Shown here: piece by piece, positions 35,401-47,600 of the stretch
Numbering within the stretch: position 1 is the stretch's first letter
Layout: the number at the start of each line of letters is the position of its first letter
From: Ciona intestinalis
Taxonomy: Eukaryota > Chordata > Ascidiacea > Phlebobranchia > Cionidae
Direction: 5' to 3'
Assembly (NCBI RefSeq): GCF_000224145.3
Contig: NC_020177.2
Location: 3,179,649 to 3,243,648 of the forward strand
Length of the DNA: 64,000 nucleotides
Position numbers and translations under genes: made by a program
The notes under the pieces: generated by a model
The model's input: the letters and a program-made list of their open reading frames with translations, nothing else
Told to the model about the DNA's origin: nothing
The model's database searches: none

Positions 35401-38400
35401 GTATGGTGTTTTATAAATACAAGGGTAAGACTTATACTGTTAGCACTTATTTTAACATTGTTTCTTTACTATAAAAAACGACAAAGCAGGGTAGGGCAGG
35501 ATGGGACAACTTTTTATTCTAATTTCTCGTCCCATTTGGTGGTAAATAAACAATATTTGAAAAATTATAGAATCGTATCCTGGCGACCCACATAAGACTG
35601 TTGTTAATTGTTTAAACACGATCAGGATATTTAGATATTTTGTGCTAAAGGTGCCCCGTTTGCCCCGTCCTACTATATATGAGAATAAAATCATGTCCTA
35701 TGTTACCCCAACCTAGGATAAGACTGACACTGTTAACAATAATTTAAATATTCTTGGTTTACTACCAAATAAAACGATAAAACCAAACAAAATATATGTC
35801 CCATTTTACCCCAACCTACTAAACACAAATCCACTCACGTCTGAATGTGGCCAATTTGATGTCGTTTGGCCAGAAGTTGGGCGTAAAGGATTCTCCGCGG
35901 CCACTCCTATTAGATACCTTGCCCACCTTTGAGCAGTTACAAATAGATCGTTGTCCCACTGCAGGGGACTGGCGTTGTGTAGTGCTCTGTCGTAAAAGTG
36001 GTGTTCAGTATTTATTGAGTATTTATGGCGTTAGTCTTCAGTATTTATGGAATTACGAAAATAACTTCCCATATGAGTAAGACACTTAACAGCAATTGCT
36101 CCAACCCAGTGGTCTCTTATGGGTTATCTAAGTTGTGGGCCATATCGAAAATATCGAAAAAATAAAAATTCATATAGTGGGGTGACACATTCATAAATAA
36201 TAAAACTGTATCCTAACGTATCCCATGGACCGTTGTCGTTTGTTCAAAACATGATCAGGATATTTGGATATTACGTGCTAAATGTGTCCTTTCTTCCACC
36301 ACCCTTTAGACCCCACACCATGGTTTAACTTTTGCAAATGTTAATAACTTCATAAATACCGGTAAAAGTTGTGATGGTCCAAGCAAGCTTGCTGCTCTGA
36401 CGTCAGAGCTGATGACGTCACCGTTGGTAAGTAAGTTTGTGTCGTAAATGGGATTTGTGTTGTGGTAGTGGTAATGGGTTGGGGAAATACGGTGTATACA
36501 GTTGGCGGAATAGTGACTTGGACGGCGTTATTAGCTGTAGATAAAGTAAAGCGACATCAAGTTAGAAAATGTTGAAAATTTGGTACAGCACAGGCATTGG
36601 TTATGTACAATGGTGGTAAAACCCTTTAGCTGACAAAGTTTAATTGTTTGCAGCGGAATTTAAATAGGCTGGAAGTTAAGCCAGTTTGGACTACTATGTC
36701 GTACTATTTTTTTGTCTAACAAAGTGATTTCACCATTGTGGGCGTATACGTGTTCTTGGGCAAGACACTTAACGGCAATTGCTCCAACCCAGTGGTCGCT
36801 AATGGGCTGTCCAAATATCAGCCATACATAAAAAATTAAAAAATTTACAAAAAATAATCACTTAAAAGTAACATACATGGTAACTCGTAAGCTGGCACGA
36901 GGTGTGTGAAACAGAACACCCATGATATAACGAATGTCGTTTTCCGGCGGATAAATTAGTTTACATTCATTCATTCATTTATTCACGCGAGGATAAACAA
37001 GTTACATTCATTCATGTATATTCTTACTTGATCCGTAAAAGTAATTGACGTCACGTTGGTAACCACAGCAACTGGCAGTTCGGTGAACTCGTGATCCTAT
37101 TGGTTGATAATCTCTTGTGCTGACCAATAGGAAGACAGAATTTGGAGTTTGAACCAGCGAGCCATATAAGAGAAAATCGAAAAACCAACCTAAATGGCGT
37201 CATAGGGTTAATTATGACGTTAAATAGTTAAATATATGCTTGTACCTCTGGAGCAAGGTTGGTCAGTTATTTTCATTACCCGGATATTAGTATGATAGTT
37301 GACTGCAATATTTTGAAAGCAAAAGTAGATGGGTACGTTGAACGGTGGAGTAGGCCTGAAACAAATTATAAATACATGTAGTTTTTGTCCAATTTTACAT
37401 ATATATATTACTGTGGGGTAAGATGGGACACCTTTTAGACGTAATACCCAAACATCCTGATCGTGTTTTAAGCAATTACCAAGTCCATGGGAGTCGTGAA
37501 GATACGGTTTCAAATTTTTTGAATGTTTTTGTTTACTACCAAATGAGACGAGAAAATAAAATGAAAAAGTGTCCTATCTTCCCCAACTCTACTATACATT
37601 TTTACTGACTGTGAGTGTAGGTAAAATGATGAGACTTCCCCAGGCAAGTTGCTAAATGAAACCCGCTTCCATGGGTAACTCGGTGGCGATTGTGACGTAG
37701 TGTACGTGTAATAATAGGGGTAAACCGTGTCCGTAAAATAGATGTTAACTCGAACCAGATCTGTAGGAAAAATGAAATAAATTATATTACGTCATAATAC
37801 AGAGTGTGACGTCATACGAGGTTGTGTCAGTGACGTCAGAGGAACGGTTGTTGTTGAAGCCGTTGTCGTTGTTATAGCCGTTGTTGTCGTTGTTGTTGTT
37901 ACAATTGGCCGACAACGCTGGCACGTCATTGGGCAGTGTAAGGTCATGAACCTAATAACAAAGTGTCGTCATAATATGAATTATGACATAGTAGATATTT
38001 TACCCGTAATATCTTGGCGAATTACAAGCATTGAAGTTGTAACGAAACGAATGGCAACTGGGAAAGTCATCGTTGCATGTGTCTGTGTGGAATATATATG
38101 CATATAAAACTAAAATTATTCCTAAACTACTTAAAAAAATAAAAATTATTGACAAATACATTTTTTAAAACATTCTATCACTCTAATAAATTAAGAAATA
38201 ATATTTTTCTGCTATTTCGGTAAAAATAGTTTAAGTTTCCTAGGTTTTGAAACATGTATTTTAATACTCGATTCTTGTACGATTGCGCACTTGGTCTATT
38301 GCGCATAAGGTTAATTGCGCACACGTGGTAATGCTCAGTAGTACAACTGCGCACTAACCGAATGCGCAATCATATAGCTACTGATTACACCAACAACGAA

Positions 38401-39513
38401 CATAATATACATCATACCTGGACAATAGTTCCTATAACAAGTTCGCGTATCGACTATGAGGTAATAACTGTAAATTCGAGTTCTCCCCATTGTCCCAGTT
38501 GATCGTCTGTGACGTAATAATGTTTTAAGTACTGTGGGGTAAGATGGAATATTTCTAGCACTTAAATCCCATATTTCCCGACCGTGTTTTAATTAATTAA
38601 CAATGTTTTTTTGGAGTCGCGGGGCTACGGTTATTTAAAACTAAAAATAATATATTTGTTTACTAACGAGTGGGACAATAAAATAGATTGAAAACGTGTC
38701 TCATCTTACCCCATCCTACTGTATAACATTGAATAATTAAATATTTTCAATGCAGAAAAAAAGTCAAATTACCGACAACAGCTGAACGCCGACCAGTTGT
38801 TGTTATAAAACTTCCTTATCGAACTATTTCTCGGAATTTCAACGACGGTATCTGCTTCTTCACGTGTTATAGTCATGACGCCGGATTTTGAATTCCCCTT
38901 TAAATAGGAAAACAAGTTTTTTTAGAAGGGAAATTTAGAAAATTGTTAAATTAAGTTGTGATGAATGGGAAAAGTTAGATTTAAATGGGAAAACTTAGAC
39001 TTTTTGACAAAGTGCTTTAAATAGGTTTGTTTTACCTGCGCCCTTATAAGCAGTATACTCGGAACAAGACGTATCACTTCAGGAACATTCTCCGGAACAT
39101 AGTGACTCATGTTTGAGCCTTGTGACGTCATAGTAGCGTTGATACTCCGGGCCAGTATCTGGAAAACCGAAATATTCGTTTCAACGGAAACGTAAATGAA
39201 ATCGGCGATTCTATTTCCCCCTTAGGCGCACTACTGTGACGTCATAACCATCAGGATTTGAGCTGTTTCGCGCTAGCACGATGTTAAGCTAAATATTTTA
39301 TAAAAAAATTACTAAAGCTCAAAATTCTGCAAACTCTTGCAGAGTATTAGACTATCCTTTTTTTGTATTCTCTATGCACTAATATATATATTTATAGATA
39401 CAGGAAGATGGGGAAAATGGGACACCTTTTCATCTCCCCCCACACTACTATATATTTCATATACTTACACATGATATTATAGCTGCAAGCAGGACAACTT
39501 TTACTTGTAGCAT
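32468..39513 (-). CDS. Secreted ShKT + CAP domain protein with Cys-rich tail
   Basis: Fifteen exons 5' to 3': 39469-39513, 39036-39158, 38773-38897, 38418-38467, 38004-38082, 37818-37951, 37610-37760, 37246-37355, 37028-37096, 36360-36534, 35839-35986, 35142-35301, 34552-34749, 33336-33438, 32468-32633; 611 residues, every junction in frame. Starts with a signal peptide (MLQVKVVLLAAIISC). A ShKT-type six-Cys module (about residues 117-154) runs from CNDDFPSCHSF to LHCPMTCQRC, followed by a Thr-rich linker likely to be O-glycosylated. The CAP domain (about 343-522) has CLDHHNFYR, SPLQWDNDL, GENIAW and GHFSQMLWRAT; in the second CAP signature the usual Cys is Ala (AHYYPLGNI). Two EGF-like or other Cys-rich segments close the protein. 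The region between linker and CAP (exons 7-9) matches nothing I know. Extracellular; role unknown, CAP proteins serve in reproduction, venoms and defence. Confidence 0.85.
32780..33262. repeat. Degenerate short tandem repeat in the CAP gene's last intron
   Basis: Units of about 12-14 bases around AAAACATGGACAAAATATGAAC-like sequence, cut to variants such as ACATGGAC, ATATGAAC and ACATGAACC, for about 480 bp. Open in several frames only because the repeat lacks stops on the minus strand. Confidence 0.8.
33572..33771. mobile_element. Palindromic MITE in CAP gene intron 13
   Basis: TATAGTACTGTAGGGGAAAA left and TGTCCTATCTTTCCTCACCT right end. Confidence 0.8.
34094..34485. mobile_element. Two adjacent MITE copies in CAP gene intron 13
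   Basis: A decayed copy (about 34094-34270, ends GCGGGGCAAGTTGG and TATCTTACCCTACC) and a better one (about 34289-34485, AGTATGGTGAGAGAAGATGG to CCCATCTTTACCCATTCTAC). Confidence 0.75.
34775..35077. mobile_element. MITE fragment and complete MITE in CAP gene intron 12
   Basis: A left fragment (34775-34865, TTGGGGTAAGATGGATACC) precedes a full copy (34880-35077, TATGGTAGGGTTAGGGAAGT to CACCTCCCCACCCCACTGTA). Confidence 0.75.
35486..35822. mobile_element. Complete MITE and decayed neighbour in CAP gene intron 11
   Basis: 35486-35679 has both ends (GCAGGGTAGGGCAGGATGGG, CCGTCCTACTATATATG). 35683-35822 keeps only interior and CCCATTTTACCCCAACCTAC. The second stops about 17 bp from exon 35839-35986. 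Confidence 0.75.
36062..36306. repeat. SINE head fragment followed by MITE fragment
   Basis: GACACTTAACAGCAATTGCT and CCAACCCAGTGGTC (SINE), then ATATAGTGGGGTGACACATT with a decayed interior ending TCCTTTCTTCCACCACCCT; CAP gene intron 10. Confidence 0.65.
36731..37015 (+). repeat. Nearly complete composite SINE in CAP gene intron 9
   Basis: tRNA-like head remainder (GTGGGCGTATACG, CAATTGCTCCAACCCAGTGG), linker, conserved body (TCGTAAGCTGGCACGAGG) and an ATTCATTCATTC tail. It shows that head and body form one element. Confidence 0.8.
37408..37597. mobile_element. Palindromic MITE next to a splice donor
   Basis: ACTGTGGGGTAAGATGGGAC to TCCCCAACTCTACTATA; 12 bp downstream of the 3' end of exon 37610-37760 on the minus strand. 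Confidence 0.85.
38528..38724. mobile_element. Palindromic MITE in CAP gene intron 3
   Basis: TACTGTGGGGTAAGATGGAA to CATCTTACCCCATCCTACTG. Confidence 0.8.
39398..39455. mobile_element. Miniature deletion derivative of the MITE
   Basis: Only about 58 bp: AAGATGGGGAAAATGGGACA joined directly to TCCCCCCACACTACTATATA, the interior being lost. Lies 13 bp from the donor of the CAP gene's first exon. Confidence 0.7.
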
Positions 39514-41250
39514 GGTGAAGATAGCTATAGGTGTCTCATAAACGGCGATTACCGCTAAGTGATTTAGATAAATGTTCTGCTCGCTTATATGGTACAAGTT
39601 ACCTTTTTCCTACTAGCGCTGCGACGTCTCCAGAAATTAAGGTACTTTTGTAAAGTAGCCTTAAGGGTATACTATATATAGACCGTTGACCATAATCTTA
39701 AACTAGTTTGAAAAATGGCACCTCTGAAATCTTAATAAAATGTGCACGTTTAATATTGCAATTAATAGTTTGGGTGAATTTTATTCGCGACATCTTGCAA
39801 TAAAAACACACATAGAAAAATTCATTGAGAACTTATACAGTAAGGTGGGGAAAATGGGACACTGTTTCGTTAATTTTCTAACACTATTTGGTAGAACACA
39901 AAGAACATTCAAAGAGTTATAACACCGTATCCATACGACTCCAATAGACAGTTGTTAATTGTTTAAAATACGCTTTTTGGATATTATGTGCTAAAGCTGT
40001 CGCATCTACCCCCACCCTACTGCATTATAGAGACTGTTTAATGCAATTTCAGCTAGTGACGCCGGGACTGCAAACCAGAGGTAATAGTTCTCATGAAACC
40101 TTTAAAAGGTACCTTTTGACAAAGTATAATTAATTCTATACAACGTTAATTTCGTCACATATACTTATCGCTATTTCTTTGCGTGAAAATAGTTTTACAT
40201 ATAAAATGCTATGGTAATTCATTTATTTTCTACATAGTTTACACTGTACAGCTGGGCAGTTGTGGGTCAAACCTCACAAGCGCCTGAAGGCTGTTGAGTT
40301 TTTATCCGCCAGGTGGAAGTAGAGCCTAGGTCTATGTTTTCGGCCTCCGGCAGCTCAACCGTCGATTATTTCCTAATCAACAGAAGAGTCCACAAAGCAA
40401 ATTCCTCAAGTAATCATTCCCATACTCTATTTCACCAACAGTTGTGAATTCAGCTGTCTAATAAGTAACTTGTCTTACTGGTGGCAGGGGCCGCTTATCT
40501 TCGGCAAACAAAATGTTGTTCCCCGTAAAATACTGGTTACTTATTAGCCTGCCCCATGACTGAGCAATGCCATAATCTAGCTCACACGTAATTTACCTGC
40601 GATCGAAGAACCACGAAAACAAGGTAAGGGAGAATTTTGTAACTGTTTCGGTTTGCACTAGTTTAAATGTGTTTTTGTAGCTTAAAAATTAACGACAGTA
40701 GCTGTACGAGTTATTGTAACGCCAGGTGTTATAATAAGACTACAAAGTCATTATTTTGCGAGATAGTCTAGTCATACTTACAAAGCGAAATCTAGAAATC
40801 GCTATACAATTTTTGACCTTCTTTATGTGATGCATTGCGACATATATTGAACGCACCAGTATGAACGAACAATTACCGCCTATTCATGCAAATAGACGTC
40901 ACAAAGCAAAAGCAAACATAAGACAGCAACCTAGTCTTATATATAACGGTTCTGTAGGTACGTTATTTACATACGATGTTTGCTGTGCGCCGGCTTCTCT
41001 ACATGAACGGCCTTTAGAATCCCATAGACCCAGTCAATATTGAACAAAATAGGATCACTTAGAGTCAGTTTTAATCGTCTTGCCGCACTATACAGAAGCT
41101 GTACTCGACTATGTAAAATTTTTGGTAGGGATTTTACTGCGTGCTGTAATTTCAGTTAATTGTTATATAATCGTGTGAATTATTGTATCTAATGAAGCCA
41201 CTATCAGCAAACGGTAAGATTTTAGTCAAAAATTTTTAACTTGATATATC
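39514..41250. other. Spacer between divergent CAP and A1CF-like genes
   Basis: One MITE (39836-40025, TACAGTAAGGTGGGGAAAAT to ACCCCCACCCTACTGC). From 40030 to 41250 no repeat or coding match. AAACAAG/GTAAGG at 40617-40628 is a good donor and could end a 5' non-coding exon of the A1CF-like gene, spliced to the acceptor at 41539-41540. That is inference. Confidence 0.4.
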
Positions 41251-41251
41251 A

Positions 41252-41453
41252 TTATATAGTACTATGGGGGTAGATGGGACACCTTTAGCACATAATACCC
41301 AAATATTCTGAACGTGTTTTAAACAATTAACAACGGTCTTTGGGAGTCATGAGGATATGGTTTTATAACTTTTGAATGTTTTTTTTTGCTTACTACCAAA
41401 TGGGACGAGAAATAGAATGAAAAGGTGTCCCATCTTTCTCCACCCAACTATAT
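41252..41453. mobile_element. Palindromic MITE upstream of the A1CF-like start
   Basis: TATAGTACTATGGGGGTAGA to CCCATCTTTCTCCACCCAAC. Confidence 0.85.
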
Positions 41454-41632
41454 TTATAAACAATGTTTTTTTTAAAGGTGACGCTAAAACGAAAGTAAAA
41501 CGCACGAAAACGGTCGCCAAATTTTACTTTCTCTTTTCAGATTATCTTTTAATTCCAAACCGGACGTCCGTGACACCATTATTACATCTCGGGACGCCAA
41601 ACTTAAATCTTCCTGACTTCGCTAACACAAGA

Positions 41633-44600
41633 ATGATAGCCAATAATCAACAATCCGTAAGCGAGTCTTCGAACCCGGAACCTCTATGCAATAACCCAGC
41701 CAAGGAAGCAGCGCTGCATGCTCTATGCCAAAAGACTGGGTACACGATTAAACAGGTAAAAACTACTTAAAACTAATTTTAAATTTGTGTTTGTAACTTA
41801 CTGGGAGTTATTTTATCATCGGTTTAAAAGTCACGATTTTAACTGGTGATTTTTAATATAGTAGGTTGGGGTAAGATGGGAAATGTTTTCATTCTTTTTT
41901 ATCGTCCTGTTTGGTAGTAAGCAAAATATTTTACTGAATTATATAACGGCGTCACCGCCATTTGTTAATTGTTTAAAACATAATTAGGAAATGTGGGACA
42001 TTATATTGTAATGTGGTAACTTTATACTAATCTGAGCGCGTTATTGTGATTGAACGGATAATTTAGTTGGGTTTTTGTCAAAAAACATGGCTTAGGTGTT
42101 TGAGGTTTATAAGTTATAGGATTGAACAAAAAATTGTCATTCCTAAATAAATATTTATACCTGTCGAATATGTATGCTACGGGTTTGATTTTAAAAAATA
42201 TTGATTATAATCTTAAAGCTGTACCTCAACATATAGTAGAGTGGGGAAGACGGGACACCTTTAGCACATAACATCCAAATATCCCATGTTTTAAACAATT
42301 AACAACGGTCTATGTGAGTGAAATGTTCTTGGTTTACTACCAAATAGGATCACACAATAGAATGAAAAGATGTCCCATCTTCCCCACCCAGGAACTATAT
42401 ATTTATAAACTCATGTATTGAGAGTTGGGACACGTACATCCATGGTTATAGACAAATAACAAATGCCATATGTGTAAATAAAATATAAGCTTAATCGAAA
42501 GCTTCTCAAATTCTGTACTATTCAACCAATCTTACTAGAGTGTGAAAATAGTCTATACTTAAAAAAAATTATAAAGTTTTATAATTTTGGGTTATCGTTT
42601 TAAAAATAGTCTTGGGTGTATAATTATTCGAAATGGTCTTATAACTAAGCTGGCAGCATTGGTACAATAAATATTTACTGATGTGACCTATATAGAGCGA
42701 GCAGCTATTTAATCAGTCGGCGCAAATTTCCTATAGGTTTTGACTGTATGGTTTTAGGTTCAAACATATAGTAGGCTGGGGGAAGACGGGACACCTTCTC
42801 ATTCTTTTTTCTTGTCCAATTTAGTAGTAAACAAAAAATTCAAGAGGTATAAAACCGTATCATCGCGACTTCCATACACCGTTGTCAAATGTTTAAAACA
42901 CGATTAGGATGTTTGGATATTCTTTGTTAAAGGTGTCCCATCTTCCCCCACCCTACTATATGTTATACAAGTATAAGAAATGGTATACCGCAAGTTTAGG
43001 CAGAGGGTATATAAAACACTAAATGTATGAAACACAATATCCGTGCTAAAACGACTGAAGTTTTCCGCCACGCTATGACAAAGCAAGTAACATTAATTCA
43101 TTCAAAAACTATATTATCATTCAGATGTTTTACGTTTTTAGGAAAATGGACAACGAAAATATGGCGGGCCACCTCCCCACTGGAATGACGTCATCCCCGG
43201 GAAAGGATGCGAGGTGTTTGTTGGAAAGTTACCACGTGACCTATATGAAGACGAACTTGTTCCTGTGTTGGAAAAATGTGGTCGGTAGGTGGACACATAG
43301 AGCCCGTTTTGTCAAAACACGAATGGCAGTTTTGGTTTTTGTTACTTTTTTTTATAAAAGCTATAAACCTATGCGCTACACATTTTTTACAAGTAGTCAG
43401 AGTCGCAAAGGTGTAATAATAACAATAAAGGCTACAAATTCACAGATGGACAAGTAAAATGTATACCGAGACTGAAATGGCAAATACCTAAAATTTACAC
43501 GGTCTTTAATCATTGCATAAATTACAGCGCGAAACAGTCTATTTTAATGTGGTATTGACACACTCCGCGGTGTGGCGAATTTACGAGTGTTTTCTAAGTA
43601 GATTAGGTTATTGCTGAGTAGTTCACACGAGCGAACGCGGATTTATCAGGAATTATTAGAAAACAAATATTTAACTTGGATAATAGACTGCAAAAAACAT
43701 ATCTTCGCATGCGACCATTTGCTGCAGGGCCCATGCAAACATATTTATCACTCGTTTCTTGGCGAACAAGCATGAGAAACACGGCTGTAAAATCTTACCT
43801 TTGTTTGCCCTTTAGTTTAGTGCTGTAATAGTAAATGGTTAACGAGGCTTCCAAATATATAGCGCTGGTGTAGTCCAGCCCAGGCTTGCACGACATATAA
43901 AGATGTAAAACAAATTTAATCAAATAGCGTGTAAACGTTGCCGAAGCCATAACGGGAGGCCGTAAATCACTTTTACATGAGCAATTCTAGATCCAAAACG
44001 ACCTTTGGTTCATATTGGAACAAGTTATAAACCCTTGTCACTTATATATTTCAAAGGTGCTTGAACTTTTATTTTCCAGGATTTATGAGTTGCGTTTAAT
44101 GATGGACTTTAATGGCAACAACCGGGGGTTTGCTTTTGTGAAGTATTGCGCCGCTAGTGAGGCCCGTGCAGCGCTAAAGGATCTGAACAACTTCGAAATT
44201 CGAAAGGGGAGATTACTCGGGGTATGCAAGAGCGTGGATAATTGCAGGTCAGTTTAAAACAAGAAATGGTGCAAATGGCAAATAACTGCTTATGTCTACC
44301 AAACTGTGTACACACACGCATATAAATGATCCAAAAGGCTTATGACTGCCAAACCTTTTATTTATGGGCACATTACTTAACGTATAGTGGGGTGGGGGAA
44401 GACGGGACATCTTTCGCAGACAATATCTAAATATCCCGATCATGTTTTTAACAATTAACAACGGTCTATGGGAGTTGTATGGGTACGGCTTTATAATTCT
44501 ATAATGTTCTTAGTTTAATACCAAATAGCCCGAAAAAAAGAGAATAAAAAAGATGTCCCATTTTTCTCCACACTGCTATAGTTGATGGCTTTATAGATAT

Positions 44601-47600
44601 ATTCTGCTTTTTATGAGTTGTGTTTCACGGAAAGGCATGTCAGGACTTTGCATTTACGACAGAGTTGCCCATTAACACTTGTGCCCAAAATACAGCTTAC
44701 AATAAACCTATCGATAATTTTTTTTGTAATTTAAATTTTAGCTGGAGCAGTTTAAATTTCCTTGTTTCACGTGATGTTCCCAAATTTTTGGCTTAACCTA
44801 ATCTGTACGATTTGAATCCATTATAAACATTTATACAATACAGATTGTTTGTCGGTGGGATCCCCAAAACAAAACAAAAAGAGGAAATTCTAATTGAGAT
44901 GAAAAAGGTGACCGAGGGGGTATGTGACGTCATAGTTTACCCATCTGCGGCCGATAAACAGAAGAATCGAGGATTTGCGTTCGTGGAATACCAGGACCAT
45001 CATACGGCTGCAATGGCCAGAAGGTATACACATTTAACACCACCATGTACGTATGTGTATATATGTATATAGTAGGGTGTGAAAGATAGAACACCTTTAG
45101 CGCATATTAGTTAAACAACCTGATCATGTTTTAAAAAATTAACAACGGTCTATGGGAGTCGTGAGGATACGGTTTAATAATTCTCTGATTGTTCTTTGTT
45201 TACTACCAAATGCGATGAGAAAATGGAATGAAAAGGTGTCCCATCTTCCCCCACCCTACTATATGTATAACATGAGTAGCGGGGAAACAAAATTCGTTAT
45301 AACAACCCATGAGGGGCTGCTTGGTTCGAGCAAATACAACCAAGTGTTTTTTCCAAGGACACATACGCCCACAATGATAGCAACGACGAGCCTCGAAACT
45401 GTACCCTACGACATGGTAAAAATATTTTAGTGTAGTTCTAAATTCAATATATTGTCCGCAGAAAGTTGATGCACACCAGACCACAAATCTGGGGTCATCC
45501 TATCGCTGTTGATTGGGCCGAGCCAGAAGTCGAAGTTGATGACGACATAATGGCCACTGTTAAGATCCTCTACGTCAGAAACCTGATGCTGAATACGACC
45601 GAAGAGCAATTGGAAGCGGTAATACTGTGTTTTAAAAATATCCGAGTTCAGATTTGGCTTTAGTCGGGAGGGTTCGAGTTCGAGGCTCGACACTGCTGTC
45701 ATAGCGGGCGTATTTGTCCTTGATCAATCTGTAACCCAGTGGTCCCTTATGGGTTGTCTCAATAGTTGTCCACGCAAAGTTACATATGGGGTTATTCGTA
45801 AGCGGGCACGAGGTGTATGAAACAGAACACTGTGTTATAACGACTGCCGTTGCCCGGCCAAGCAAGTATAAATGAGTTACATTCATTCATATTATTTCAC
45901 AGGAGTTTTCGGCTCTAGTACCGTCTGGATCTATTGAAAGAGTGAAGAAGATACGAGATTACGGCTTCGTTCATTTTAACACGCGAGAAAATGCGATAAA
46001 GTGTTTGAAACAATTGAACGGGAAGATTTTGGATGGGTCCCCGATGGAAGTCACTTTGGCGAAACCAGTAGACCGTGAAACATACGTCAGGTAATTGGGA
46101 ATGCTATGTTTTAGGGTGGGGTAAGATGGGACAAGTAATGTGGGGTAAGATGGGACATGTTTATTCTTTATTTGTTTCATTTAGTAGTAAACAAAAAACA
46201 TTTAAAATGTTATGTAAACGTAGTCTCACAAACCTAAAAAACTGTTGTTAACCGTTTAAAACACAATCAGGAAATATTGGGTGTCTTTGTACGTTTGAAA
46301 TATAGTTTTGATTTTCAGATACACGAGAGCAGCAAATAGAGTTGTTGAGACTCAAGAACCACTAACAATACCAGGATATGTTGCAACGACTTATGATCCA
46401 CGATTTGATCCTGCATCTGCTGCTTATTCATACGCAGGTAATGACAACAACTGGTATGTGGTAACTCGTAAGCTAGAATGGGGTGTAAATAAAACAGAAC
46501 ACCCGTGTTATACAGAGACTGTTTTTGCTCGCAAGGGTAAAAAAGTTACATTTATTCATTCTATAAAGGTCTGTTGGTATATGTTTTTTTTGTACACCGG
46601 TAACGGCTACCGTACATTTTGGTTTCCTCGTCCAATTTGGTAGTAAACAAAGCAAAATTAAAGAAATATAAAACCGTATTCTGACGACTCTCATAGACCG
46701 TTGTTAACTGTTTAAAACACGATCAGGATAATGTGGGCATTATGTGCTAAATATGTCCCATCTTTCCCCACCCTACTATATAGCCTGTTTCTGTTTTCTG
46801 ACCTAAAAGCATATTATTACTGCTAAACTGCTAATAAAAGATTGTACTACAATTCACTCATATAAACACAGCTAAATCCAACCAAACTGCCTTGTTATTA
46901 GGAGGACCTATCTACTACGGTGTCCCGTACGGTGCTACTACTATCCCGACCCTCGCTTCTTCTCCGAGATTCGCTGTACCGCCCCTTAGAGGTGGGGTAC
47001 CACAAGTTCCAGGGATGGTCACTCAAATTGGGGCCGCGGGAGTCCCTCTTGGTATTCCGGGCGCTACGACGGGGATTGCTGGGGCCCAGGGCAGGGGCAT
47101 TTCACTGAGAGGACGAAACAGAGCTGCAGGGAGTCGGGTGGCAGCCAGAGTAGGCAACGGAAGAGTTGGGTACGGAAATGAGGTCTCCGTAGTGGGTGGT
47201 GATCTCCAGGTGTGCAATCAACAATCAAACCATTATGCGGTAACAATTAACTTGTGATTGCTAATTCTCACGACTGTCACTACAGAAAACTTTTAAAAAA
47301 AACACAAAAACAGAAAACTTTGAAGAAAAAACGCTTACATTTTTACATTTTTAGTATTAGTTACACCTTCCAGAAGGTATTTTTTAGATTTTTGGAAGAG
47401 CTTACGAAGTAAGAGAAAAGTCGACACACACACATATAATTTAGAAAACTTTGAAAAAAAAAACACAAAAAAACGCTTAGATTGTCCAAGTTAAGTTACA
47501 CCCCAGAAGGTATCTTTTAGATTTTTGGAAGAGCTTACGAAGTAAGAGAAAAAGTCGACACACACATAATTTTGAAGTCATAATTAAGTAAAAAGTGCAC

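Noticed and set aside
40470-40600. Short U1-like motifs (TACTGGTGGCAGGGG) upstream of the A1CF-like gene
   Set aside because: The rest does not follow U1 or any other small RNA I know, and no snRNA promoter or 3' box is evident.
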